A stretch of 64,000 bases of DNA from positions 44,317-108,316 of the forward strand of contig JAFSWQ010000002.1 of assembly GCA_017444385.1 (NCBI GenBank), written 5' to 3'. The position numbers were made by a program, and so were the translations under genes. The number at the start of each line of letters is the position of its first letter. The stretch's first letter is position 1. This document shows, piece by piece, positions 55,779 through 63,967 of this stretch. This DNA comes from Clostridia bacterium (GTDB lineage: Bacteria; Bacillota; Clostridia; Christensenellales; CAG-1252). A model generated the notes under the pieces. It saw nothing but the letters and a program-made list of their open reading frames with translations, was not told the origin of the DNA and searched no databases.

Positions 55779-58700
55779 ATGAAAGGATCAATAAGAAATC
55801 TCTTGTTAATAGCATTGTTTATCGTTACGTGCGCGGCGTTGTTTATTGTTTTGCCGATCGGCGCGAAAGCGGAAGACGACGTTGAAATAGCGTTCTATAT
55901 CAACGGCGTTGAAACTACGCCTACGATGCAAGGCGATAAATACGTCTTGGAATATCAATACGGAATGACTCTTCGCGTAGAAGGTAGGTTTACCGACGAC
56001 AGAGAAGCGACGTCCTCTATGAGCGTTAAGGTCGACGACAAATATCAAGAAACCGCGGCGATATATAATGCTGGCGAGTACGACGTAAGAGTATCTTTGA
56101 CCTACGACGGCACCATAACCTCTCGCAACATCAAACTAACGGTAGCGAAAAAGACTATAACCGACATATCTTTCGACGAGCCTATAAAGGCGCAATACGG
56201 CGTAGTTTTCTCTCCCACCGTCTATTTCGACGAGAATATAACCGACGTGGAAGTTACCTATGAATACTATACCGACAGCAGCAAGACGGTTTCGATCGTC
56301 CCCGTGGACGTGGGCAAATATTACGTCGAAGCCGTTGTTTCGGGCACTAACTACTACGGCGTAGCGGGCGCGGAATACGAAATAGTCAAAGCTTACGCGG
56401 AGATAAAAACTCAAATAAACGAGATACAGAAGCGGTATTCGTACGCCGAAGCGGGTGAAGGCGGGTATTCGTTGCAGGAAGCGTTTGGGATAACCATCGA
56501 AAACGCGGCGTTGAACAGCGATTATCTCGTGAAGAGTTACGTTCTTAAAGACGGTACGGACGAATACGTTTACAAGGAATCTATCACCGAAATAGGGTAC
56601 TATTCGATATACTTTGCATTTTCGGGCAAAGAGAGCAACTACTATTACTACAAGAGCAAGGAAGTGACATTCGAATTACTGAAAGCGGACGTGTCTTTTG
56701 AAAGGAAAACGGTATTATCCGCCCCTTACGACGAAGATAAAGCGGCTTTGGACGTCGTTAAAAAAGCGTACACCGACGGGAATATCCTTCTAAAAAATCA
56801 AGACGGAAGCGTGATAAACTCGGTCGCATTCGATCAATTAAACGTAGTATTTTATGAAGATGAAACGGCGGAAGTTGTCCTCGCGGAACCTTCCAACGAA
56901 GTAGGCAGACTGTATTTTACCTTCTCTTTCGAAGGAAACTCTTTTTATAACGCTTGCGAGAGCGCGATCTTTACTATGGATATAACCAAACGGGATATAA
57001 GCGGAGAGATATATTCGGACGTCGATTTCAGCGCGTTTTCCTATGGCGCGGAAGTGTATTTGAACGACAAATACACCATTCCCGCAAAATACGTTGACGA
57101 GCCTTCTTTCGCGTATTTTTCCGTCAACGAAAACAAAGTCGTTCAGGGCGAATTGGACGCGTTGCCGTCTATTCCCGGTCGTTACGCTATGAGGATAACC
57201 GTAACGGACGGGAAAAACTACGAAGGCTCCGCGATAGTCTATTTTATTATAAGAAAGGTTAAACTTTCCGCAGAGCAAATGACCGTGAGCAACCTGTCTC
57301 TCGTGTATGGATCCGAAGTAAACGTGCTTTGTTCGCTACCTTCCGAATATAAAATCAAAAGCGACGAATATTCGGTGACTTTCTACCGTAAGGGCATACA
57401 AGTTGATAAGCCTATCACGGTCGGCGATTACGACGTTAAGATTTCCGTAGACAACGCGATATATACTTGCGACGTAGAAAAGAAGTTGACGATATCCAAA
57501 AAAGACCTCTATATAAAAGCGCTCGATAGGTTGATAGATTACGGCGACGACTTCTATAAGATGAATAAAACCGCTTACCCCGAAGACGCTGTGAGCATAG
57601 TCGGGTTGGTAGAGGGTGACGATAAGTCCTCTATCCTTTCCTCTATAAAAATATACGCTTTAGTGGGCGGTAGCGCTTATTCGAATAAGGATAGCGCGGT
57701 CAAAGTCGGAGTTTATAAACTCAACGTTAGAGGCGAGACCGATAACTACAATATCGTCGACGATTCAAGCGGCGAGCTCACGGTAAATAAGAGGGAAATA
57801 AAGGTCAGAGTCGCGGACGTTGAACAGTTTTTAGGGAAGCAAATAACCCCTAAATTTACCATCACCAATTGCGCTTATGCGGACGCGCAGGAAAGCGAAT
57901 CTTTATCGGTATTCTTCGAGTGCTACTACACCGACGAAGAGGGCAAGGAAAGTTTTAACGAACCGCCTACCGAAAAAGGTAGATACAGAATTATCCCTCG
58001 TATCAAAAAAGAATTCGAAAACGATCCGTTCTTCGATAATTACAGGTGCGGCTTTATTTCCGCTTCGTTGAATTTGCTCGACAACAAGTTGTCTACGTCG
58101 ATATCCGACGTAGAGATAGAAGGCAACTTTACCGAAAGCAATTTGACGATAAATAAGCTTAACGCGGATAAGACTTTGCAAAACGCTGTAAAGAACGCTT
58201 CTTCCAAGTACGTCGCGAAGATGGTTCTAAACGTTCCTTATTCGATAGAGACCGCGGACAATACGGCGTTCGTTATGTATATTGATTACGCCGCCACTTC
58301 CGATACTGTAGTATTGTTTGGCTACAATAACAGCGAATTGACCGAGGTACCCTACGTTTACGAAAACGGAAAGATAAAGTTAGCACAAAAGGAAATGGGT
58401 ACCTATTACGTTATTTGCGAGCCCAAAACCGTCAATAAAACGATGGTGATAATAATTGCCGCGGCGGTAACCGTGGCGGTCGTGATATTTATCGTTTGTT
58501 TGGTGTTCTATTTGTCGGGTAGAGGCGTAAAAGCAAAGAAGAGAGAAGAGCAGCTCGTTTCCACGGGTATCGCGCCCGTAGGTAATTATAAGAGCGAGGA
58601 TGAAGAACTCGACGAGTTTATCGAAAACTTCGACGAAAGCACCGTCCAAAAGACAGAAATGCCCGCCGAAAGGATTGCGCAAAAGGAAAAAGACGAATTG

Positions 58701-59018
58701 CGCGAGCAATACAGGCTTAGATTGCGTAGAATGAGGACGATGGGCGATAAGAGTATCGAAGATCAAATTCGAAACGCGGGTATCAACCCCTTTGATACAA
58801 TGTTCGACGAAGAAGAAGCCATCGACAAGATGATAGCGGCTGACGAAGAGAATAAACGCATAAGGGAAGAAGCCGATAGAAAGCTCAAAGAAGAGCAAGA
58901 AAAAGAGCAAGAAAAGGCGACTACGTTCACTATCAAAGAGCGTCAAAGCGGTACTCTTTCCTCCGGCGCAACCGCCGCAAAACCCAAACGCGACGGCTCT
59001 GACGACTTTGATATTTGA
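55779..59018 (+). CDS. Membrane-anchored surface protein with MBG-like domains and cytosolic coiled tail
   Basis: The 1079-residue protein has an N-terminal signal peptide (about 1-31, ending GAKA). About eight beta-sandwich segments of MBG type follow (recurrent YGxxxxPxxxxxxxxxVTYxxxxxxxxPxxVGxYxVxxxVxxxNYxG). One transmembrane helix lies at about residues 887-912, and the last 165 residues should be cytosolic. That tail is rich in Glu, Arg and Lys, with a predicted coiled coil (EENKRIREEADRKLKEEQE). The architecture corresponds to the C-terminal part of the giant protein, so this gene and the lipoprotein upstream look like a two-gene version of the same plan. The tail may connect surface and cytoplasm. 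The function is unknown. Confidence 0.9.
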   Translation: MKGSIRNLLLIALFIVTCAALFIVLPIGAKAEDDVEIAFYINGVETTPTMQGDKYVLEYQYGMTLRVEGRFTDDREATSSMSVKVDDKYQETAAIYNAGEYDVRVSLTYDGTITSRNIKLTVAKKTITDISFDEPIKAQYGVVFSPTVYFDENITDVEVTYEYYTDSSKTVSIVPVDVGKYYVEAVVSGTNYYGVAGAEYEIVKAYAEIKTQINEIQKRYSYAEAGEGGYSLQEAFGITIENAALNSDYLVKSYVLKDGTDEYVYKESITEIGYYSIYFAFSGKESNYYYYKSKEVTFELLKADVSFERKTVLSAPYDEDKAALDVVKKAYTDGNILLKNQDGSVINSVAFDQLNVVFYEDETAEVVLAEPSNEVGRLYFTFSFEGNSFYNACESAIFTMDITKRDISGEIYSDVDFSAFSYGAEVYLNDKYTIPAKYVDEPSFAYFSVNENKVVQGELDALPSIPGRYAMRITVTDGKNYEGSAIVYFIIRKVKLSAEQMTVSNLSLVYGSEVNVLCSLPSEYKIKSDEYSVTFYRKGIQVDKPITVGDYDVKISVDNAIYTCDVEKKLTISKKDLYIKALDRLIDYGDDFYKMNKTAYPEDAVSIVGLVEGDDKSSILSSIKIYALVGGSAYSNKDSAVKVGVYKLNVRGETDNYNIVDDSSGELTVNKREIKVRVADVEQFLGKQITPKFTITNCAYADAQESESLSVFFECYYTDEEGKESFNEPPTEKGRYRIIPRIKKEFENDPFFDNYRCGFISASLNLLDNKLSTSISDVEIEGNFTESNLTINKLNADKTLQNAVKNASSKYVAKMVLNVPYSIETADNTAFVMYIDYAATSDTVVLFGYNNSELTEVPYVYENGKIKLAQKEMGTYYVICEPKTVNKTMVIIIAAAVTVAVVIFIVCLVFYLSGRGVKAKKREEQLVSTGIAPVGNYKSEDEELDEFIENFDESTVQKTEMPAERIAQKEKDELREQYRLRLRRMRTMGDKSIEDQIRNAGINPFDTMFDEEEAIDKMIAADEENKRIREEADRKLKEEQEKEQEKATTFTIKERQSGTLSSGATAAKPKRDGSDDFDI

Positions 59019-59251
59019 TAACCGAGCTAAAAGACCAAAGTTTGCTTTTAAACGATATATAATAATCTAAACGAAAGTTTTTTTATCGAGGAAGAGCCTT
59101 TCTTGTCGAAAGCAGTTCTATCCGAGCAAAGAGGAATACGAACAGTAGGCAGCGAGTAATTGCCTGTTCTACAATGCCTATTGCTAAAAGAAAAATCCGT
59201 CCATAGAATATCTATCAATAGATTTTCATCACTCATAATGAATTGCGTAAC

Positions 59252-59283
59252 AAAAAAAGACCGCTTGGGATTCCAAACGGCCT
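59252..59283 (-). terminator. Rho-independent terminator of the two lipoprotein genes
   Basis: On the minus strand GGCCGTTTGGAA pairs with CCAAGCGGTC, allowing one G-U, followed by seven Ts. The stretch from 59019 to 59251 between it and the surface gene shows nothing I recognise; a 62-codon minus frame there has no ribosome binding site. Confidence 0.8.
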
Positions 59284-59304
59284 TTCTTGTCTTCTTAAAT
59301 CTAA

Positions 59305-59724
59305 TTATTTAGCGATTTTAACGCCGACTTTAGGCCCGATGACTACGACTTTTCCGCTGATGTATTTGCATACTTCGGAGTCGCTTGCGTCTTTGTAATC
59401 TTTGTAACTTGAGTTGTTATATTTGGTCTTGGCTACGTCGGACTTATAGTAGCAAGTGACGGTAACGGTGTTTAACAAATCGCTTACGCCGCCGATGACG
59501 GATCCGCTGTTGCTGTTGGGCGTAGCGGTGAGAGTCCAATTTACGGTCTCGTCGTAATAACTTGCGTTAGAGTCCTTGTTTTGATAGTCGGCAGTTACGA
59601 CGGTGTAACCTTTCTTTTCGAATTTCTTGCTTACGTTCTTCATGTTGGATATACAAGCGGTGAATACGAAAACGCAGGAAAGTACGAGCGCTACTACTGT
59701 TACGAACAATAAAGATTTTTTCAT
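59305..59724 (-). CDS. Small hypothetical lipoprotein
   Basis: The 139-residue protein has a lipoprotein signal with lipobox FTAC (Cys near residue 24). The mature part contains VSKKFEKKGYTVVTADYQ and several Ser/Tyr-rich beta-type segments, and I recognise no family. The KKFEKKGYTV pattern suggests a small secreted alpha/beta domain seen in unclassified clostridial lipoproteins. It begins 28 bp after the cyclophilin gene with an AAAGGAG site, and both share the terminator. Confidence 0.8.
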   Translation of the reverse strand: MKKSLLFVTVVALVLSCVFVFTACISNMKNVSKKFEKKGYTVVTADYQNKDSNASYYDETVNWTLTATPNSNSGSVIGGVSDLLNTVTVTCYYKSDVAKTKYNNSSYKDYKDASDSEVCKYISGKVVVIGPKVGVKIAK

Positions 59725-59752
59725 TTTTTGTCTCCTTTTTATATTTATTTGT

Positions 59753-60424
59753 TTATTCTTTTATAATTTTGATTTTGGTTATGGATATCGTTTGTGTGGG
59801 CACGTCCGAAGAATAATATCCCATATCGCCGTAGACCAATACGCCCGTGGTCGTAGCGATATTGTTGAATTTGTCGATTACCGCCATACTTTCCTCGTCG
59901 ATGACTCTTCCGAAAGCCGCGTAACTACCGTTTAAAGTAGGATAATTATCCACCGAGCAGAAGAAGAATTGCGAAGTCGCCGAATCCTTGACGTTCGTTC
60001 TTGCCATCGACAAAACGCCTTTTAAGTGTTCGACGTTGTTATAAGTGCAGCCGTTATCAGAAAACTCGCCGTAAATAGCGGGATAAGTACTGTCTTTCTC
60101 GGTGAAGTAACCGTTCTTTACTTCGAAGCCGCCCGTTTGTATCATAAAATCTTTAATGATTCTATGGAATACTACGCCTTCGTAAAAGCCGTCTTTGACG
60201 TACTTCAAAAAGTTCTCAACGGATATCGGCGCAGTCTTTTTGTAAAGCTCCGCTCTTATAGTGTCGCCCGTCGAAAAAGTAAACTCGATTATGGGATCGT
60301 CGGCGTCTAAGATGCCGAATTCACCGGTTGTATAAGTGTTTTTGCTTTTATCGCAACCGAAAAAGCAAGTTGCCGTGACGATGGATACTATAAGAATAGT
60401 GGAAACTATAAATAATTTCTTCAT
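59753..60424 (-). CDS. Cyclophilin-type peptidyl-prolyl isomerase lipoprotein
   Basis: The 223-residue protein begins with a lipoprotein signal (lipobox FFGC, Cys near 24) and has a cyclophilin domain from about residue 45. Visible motifs are TAPISVENFLKYVKDGFYEG, VFHRIIKDFMIQTGG with the catalytic Arg, GVLSMART, SATSQFFFC and AFGRVIDEES. It should catalyse prolyl isomerisation in proteins folding outside the membrane. Its predicted promoter lies so close to the ATG that the mRNA may have almost no leader. It is cotranscribed with the small lipoprotein downstream. Confidence 0.93.
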   Translation of the reverse strand: MKKLFIVSTILIVSIVTATCFFGCDKSKNTYTTGEFGILDADDPIIEFTFSTGDTIRAELYKKTAPISVENFLKYVKDGFYEGVVFHRIIKDFMIQTGGFEVKNGYFTEKDSTYPAIYGEFSDNGCTYNNVEHLKGVLSMARTNVKDSATSQFFFCSVDNYPTLNGSYAAFGRVIDEESMAVIDKFNNIATTTGVLVYGDMGYYSSDVPTQTISITKIKIIKE

Positions 60425-60430
60425 ACTGAA

Positions 60431-60459
60431 ATGATAACACCTAACGAGAAAAAAGACAA
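60431..60459 (-). promoter_or_regulatory. Promoter of the cyclophilin gene, possibly leaderless
   Basis: On the minus strand TTGTCT (60454-60459) and TATCAT (60431-60436) are 17 bp apart. The ATG is at 60424, so transcription would begin at or next to the start codon. Confidence 0.5.
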
Positions 60460-60573
60460 CTAAAAACGACTAATTCCTCTTTTAACGGCTTTGTTCTATC
60501 TCGATAATCATTATAAAACCGCGATTTTGATACGAGAATTATCTTAAATGTAAACTTTACTTCCATATCGCTC

Positions 60574-60603
60574 TTGACACGAATGTAACATTTATGTTAA
60601 AAT
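60574..60603 (+). promoter_or_regulatory. spoVG promoter with inverted repeat in the spacer
   Basis: TTGACA (60574-60579) and TAAAAT (60598-60603) are 18 bp apart. The spacer contains the perfect inverted repeat TAACAT-TT-ATGTTA (60586-60599), which overlaps the -10 and might be an operator. Confidence 0.65.
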
Positions 60604-60661
60604 AATTCTAACGCTAACAAAATAATACGCGTTTCGCGCTACGTGCGCAAGGATGGTTTAT

Positions 60662-60925
60662 ATGGAAATTACAGATGTCAGGATCAGATTGGCGAAAACG
60701 GACGGAAAACTCAAGGCGGTTGCTACGATAACTATCGACGCTTGTTTTGCGGTACACGATATAAAGGTCATTGAAGGCAGCGCAGGCCCCTTTATCGCAA
60801 TGCCCAGCAAAAAGACGCCCGAGGGTGAATTCAAGGATATTGTGCATCCTATCAATCCCGAGACGAGAGCCCTTATTTCGAAGTATATTTTAGACGCTTA
60901 CGAAAAAGCGTTGAGCGAGGAATAA
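60662..60925 (+). CDS. spoVG: SpoVG family regulator
   Basis: The start is set at the ATG at 60662, nine bases after AAGGA, giving the family's canonical [10 protein letters not shown] beginning; the ATG at 60653 touches the ribosome binding site. The 87-residue protein is almost all SpoVG domain: [47 protein letters not shown] and an IxxxILxAYEKAL helix. SpoVG proteins bind DNA and RNA and affect sporulation, cell division and surface polysaccharide genes in Firmicutes. The gene stands alone and is convergent with murC. Confidence 0.96.
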   Translation: MEITDVRIRLAKTDGKLKAVATITIDACFAVHDIKVIEGSAGPFIAMPSKKTPEGEFKDIVHPINPETRALISKYILDAYEKALSEE

Positions 60926-60964
60926 TTTTTTCGAGGGTTTGTTACCTCAAGATATTACTTTTAT

Positions 60965-62251
60965 TTACCCGAATTTAATTAACGTTCTTGCGATATCATC
61001 GATATCTCCCGCACCTAAAAAAAGGATGGCGGAATCTTTGGTAGCAGTATAAGGAAAATCCTTCAAATCACTATCCATATATTTTTCTCTAACGGATAAT
61101 TTGTCGAAGAGTATGCGTGACGACGCCGTTTCGTCATACTTTTCTCTTGCGGCGTAAACGTCAAGCAGATTTACGGCGTCCGAATTATCGAGTGCCTTTG
61201 CAAAGTCGCTTAAAAAAGCCTTCGTACGCGAATAGGTGTGCGGTTGAAAAACCGTGAACACCTTTTTGTATTTTCTTTTCGCGCAGTTTATCACCTCGGC
61301 TATTTGCGTAGGGTGATGCGCGTAGTCGAGATAAGCGTCGGCGTTTTTGTATTTTCCCAAGTATTCCATACGACGTTTTACCCCTTTGAACGATTCGAGC
61401 GCTTCGGCGGTCGTTTCGACGGCTATCCCCATTTTTTGCAAAATCACGGCGGCATACGCGGCATTCGTCATATTATGTCGAAGTATCTCGTTTGGCAAAT
61501 AAAAGGCTTGGATATCGTTTTCCAACGAGAGCGCAAACGCGCACTCGTTATCGTCGAGAATTTTTATCGAAAAATCCCTTTCTTCTTTTAGCGTGGTCGT
61601 GTGCCCACCTGCGCATACGTTCGCGTTCTTCCCTAAAACGAGAACTTTTTGCGTTTGCGAGGCGAATCGTTGAAAACTATGTTTCATTTCGTCGAAAGAA
61701 GGGAAAAAATCGGGGTGATCGTATTCGACGTTTGCGATTATCGCGTAATCGGGGAAAAGCGATAAAAATGAATTACGGTATTCGCAAGCCTCGGTAACGA
61801 ATATATCCGTGCCGTTATATTTTTCGATAGGCTCTACGAATTCACCGCCGAAGTGGCAACAAAACCTCGCCTTCGTTTTGTGCAAAACGTGGCTTATCAT
61901 AGCGGAAATCGTCGTTTTACCGTGCGCTCCGGCAACTGCGACGCATTCTTTGAAGTTTCGACTTATTTTACCCAAATACGCTCCTCTCTCGATTTTAGTC
62001 TTTGCGGCGTTGAGTTCCGTATCGATTTCTTCTACAGCGCCCGAATATACTACGAGGTCGGCGGCGCTCGCTTTCAAAGGATCGTGACCTACGTAAACGT
62101 CGTACCCTTCGTTTTTTAGTCGAAGTAACGTTTCAGAGTAATTTTTATCGCTTCCCGAAACGTCCTCGCCTAAATAAGAGGATAAAGTCAATAGTCCGCT
62201 CATACTTGCCCCGCCCGCCCCAACGAAATGTATTTTGCTCATATACGACAT
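60965..62251 (-). CDS. murC: UDP-N-acetylmuramate-L-alanine ligase
   Basis: The 428-residue protein has the Mur ligase order: HFVGAGGASMSGL at the N-terminus, SGSDKNYSET, GAHGKTTISAMI (P-loop), TEACEYRNSFL, NVEYDHPDFFP, GVKRRMEYLG, YAHHPTQIAEVI and TVFQPHTYSRTKAF. EACEYRNSF and the HPT region match MurC, which adds the first L-Ala of the peptidoglycan stem peptide in the cytoplasm. It is slightly shorter than usual (about 450). The ATG at 62251 or the one three codons later may be the start; neither has a strong ribosome binding site. Confidence 0.94.
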   Translation of the reverse strand: MSYMSKIHFVGAGGASMSGLLTLSSYLGEDVSGSDKNYSETLLRLKNEGYDVYVGHDPLKASAADLVVYSGAVEEIDTELNAAKTKIERGAYLGKISRNFKECVAVAGAHGKTTISAMISHVLHKTKARFCCHFGGEFVEPIEKYNGTDIFVTEACEYRNSFLSLFPDYAIIANVEYDHPDFFPSFDEMKHSFQRFASQTQKVLVLGKNANVCAGGHTTTLKEERDFSIKILDDNECAFALSLENDIQAFYLPNEILRHNMTNAAYAAVILQKMGIAVETTAEALESFKGVKRRMEYLGKYKNADAYLDYAHHPTQIAEVINCAKRKYKKVFTVFQPHTYSRTKAFLSDFAKALDNSDAVNLLDVYAAREKYDETASSRILFDKLSVREKYMDSDLKDFPYTATKDSAILFLGAGDIDDIARTLIKFG

Positions 62252-62431
62252 AATACGCGGTTTCTCGCGACCGCGTGATAGAAAATAAAAATACCGTCAT
62301 ATCCTGTCGAAAAACAGTATCGGCGTAGCGATCATTATTTGTCGTAATAGTTTGTATTCTAACCTCCTATCCTTCGTCGTATTTTAATTGTCGGATTTAT
62401 CCTCTATCTTTAAGAATCCGTCTATCGAAGG

Positions 62432-62725
62432 ATCCCCTAACGCGAAGCCGCATAGCCCAGTACGTCATGTTGAGCGAAGTCGAAACATCCCCTAACGCGA
62501 AGCCGCATAGCCCGGTACGTCATGTTGAGTTTGTCGAAACATCCCCTATCACAATGTAGTTTTTTCCCAGAACGTCATACTGAACTTGTCGAAGGATCCC
62601 CTAACGCGAAGCCGCATAGTCCAGTACGTCATGTTGAGCGAAGTCGAAACATCCCTTAACGCGAAGCTGCATAGCCCGGTACGTCATGTTGAGCGAAGTC
62701 GAAACATCCCCTAACGCGAAGCAGT
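62432..62725. repeat. Tandem degenerate repeat, period about 55 bp
   Basis: The block ATCCCCTAACGCGAAG recurs with starts at 62432, 62487, 62541 (degenerate), 62596, 62651 and 62706, giving periods of 55, 54, 55, 55 and 55 bp. Each unit also holds a GTCATGTTGAGCGAAGTCGA segment followed by AACATCCC; the middle ones vary (TTGAGTTTGTCG, CTGAACTTGTCG). The GAGCGAAGTCGAA core occurs in intergenic repeats of many bacteria. No open frame crosses it. The stretch from 62252 to 62431 shows nothing else I recognise. Confidence 0.92.
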
Positions 62726-62766
62726 ACGTTACAACTAAACAGTTTTGAAAAAAATATAAAAAACGC

Positions 62767-62795
62767 TTGCAAAACGAAAAATAAAGTCGTATAAT
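62767..62795 (+). promoter_or_regulatory. tRNA-Val promoter
   Basis: TTGCAA (62767-62772) and TATAAT (62790-62795) are 17 bp apart, ending 11 bp before the tRNA. Confidence 0.8.
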
Positions 62796-62806
62796 AATAT
62801 CACCGT

Positions 62807-62882
62807 GCGCGATTAGCTCAGCTGGTAGAGCGTCTTCTTGACGTGGAGAGGGTCAGCGGTTCGAGTCCGTTATCGCGCACCA
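62807..62882 (+). tRNA. tRNA-Val (anticodon GAC)
   Basis: The 76-nt gene has acceptor GCGCGAT/ATCGCGC, D arm GCTC-AGCTGGTA-GAGC, anticodon stem TCTTC/GGAGA with loop TTGACGT (anticodon GAC, reading GUC/GUU Val codons), variable loop GGGTC, T arm AGCGG-TTCGAGT-CCGTT, discriminator A and encoded CCA. Confidence 0.95.
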
Positions 62883-62915
62883 TCTCTGTAGTACGAAAAG
62901 GCTACAGGCAATCAA

Positions 62916-62950
62916 AACCACAAGATACGGATAGTTTCTTGTGGTTTTTT
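62916..62950 (+). terminator. Rho-independent terminator after tRNA-Val
   Basis: AACCACAAGA (62916-62925) pairs perfectly with TCTTGTGGTT (62937-62946), followed by Ts to 62950. Confidence 0.85.
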
Positions 62951-63064
62951 GCTATATATTGTGCTTTTCGGGCAATTTGTCCTTTCTCAATATTCTTTGA
63001 TTTCAACGGCTGCTTTTTTGCAATTATTTACAAAAACAGGTCTTGAACCTACGATGTGATTTTT

Positions 63065-63967
63065 TTATAACTTGTTTCGATAATTGTATTTGGTCAAAAC
63101 TTGTTTCTTTCTTTTCATTGTCACTTCGGTATATATTTCAGTAGTGGAGATACTTGCGTGACCGAGAATTTCTTGAACAGAACGTAAGTCCGCGCCATTT
63201 GCAAGAAGATTCGTGGCAAACGTGTGACGAAGATAATGGGGTGTGGCTTTTTCATTTATGCCGGATAATGTTTTGTATTTGTTAAAAATGTTTTCAATAC
63301 TATATATCGTCAGCGGGGCGAGATATCGGTTAAGAAATAAATAGTCGTTAGAAGGAGAAAAAGTTCTCCTAAGGCGTAGCCAATCTTTCAAATGATTCCA
63401 TGTTTCTTGACTGGAGATATATAAAAGTCTTTGCTTCCTGCCTTTGCCATGAATCAGAATAGTATGTTCTTGTACTATAATGTCCGATAATGTTATATTA
63501 GCTGCTTCGCCGATCCGGATTCCGGTGCTTATGAGCAAATCCAATAAACATAAATCTCGGGTGATTTCAAACACGGAAAAATCGGTTTTAGCATTATTTT
63601 TGCAGTCGTATAGCGAGGATAATAGGCGAGAGACTTCTTTAACGGTTAAGGTCTTTGGTAAACGCTTTTCTTGTCGGAAAGTAAACTTAATATCAAAGAA
63701 TGGATTCCCGTTTATTAACTTTTCGTGATAGAGATAGGCATAGAATAATTTTAAAGAGATGATCTTGCGTTTAATGGACGTGTCTTTCAGTCCACGCCGG
63801 AAAATGCGATCTATATACGTATAAATATCGTTAATATCTGTCTCCCAAATGGGCTTGCTTAAATACCCAACATAATCCGTAAGGTCTGAACGATATGCGA
63901 TAATTGTTTTTGAGGATAGGTTTTTTGTGGATTGTGTTTGTTTAATAAAATTGTCGATGTATTCCAT
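63065..63967 (-). CDS. Tyrosine recombinase (XerC/D-like integrase)
   Basis: The start is set at the ATG at 63967, seven bases after AAGGAG; the frame is open further to the window edge but that part has no start of its own. The 300-residue protein has a SAM-like N-terminal domain (TIIAYRSDLTDYVGYL) and a catalytic domain with the Arg in STGIRIGEAANI, Lys in HGKGRKQR, HYLRHTFATNLL, LGHASISTTEIYTEV and the nucleophile Tyr in EIYTEV. It cuts and rejoins DNA, acting as Xer recombinase or element integrase. It points toward tRNA-Val, about 180 bp away, and is AT-richer than its neighbours, which fits a mobile element in or near the tRNA. Confidence 0.93.
   Translation of the reverse strand: MEYIDNFIKQTQSTKNLSSKTIIAYRSDLTDYVGYLSKPIWETDINDIYTYIDRIFRRGLKDTSIKRKIISLKLFYAYLYHEKLINGNPFFDIKFTFRQEKRLPKTLTVKEVSRLLSSLYDCKNNAKTDFSVFEITRDLCLLDLLISTGIRIGEAANITLSDIIVQEHTILIHGKGRKQRLLYISSQETWNHLKDWLRLRRTFSPSNDYLFLNRYLAPLTIYSIENIFNKYKTLSGINEKATPHYLRHTFATNLLANGADLRSVQEILGHASISTTEIYTEVTMKRKKQVLTKYNYRNKL

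Noticed and set aside
59048..59236. 62-codon minus-strand frame after the surface protein gene
   Set aside because: No ribosome binding site, no motif, and the codon use differs from real genes nearby.
62432..62725. CRISPR array
   Set aside because: The repeated block is longer and more degenerate than CRISPR repeats, there are no unique spacers of constant size, and no cas genes are present.
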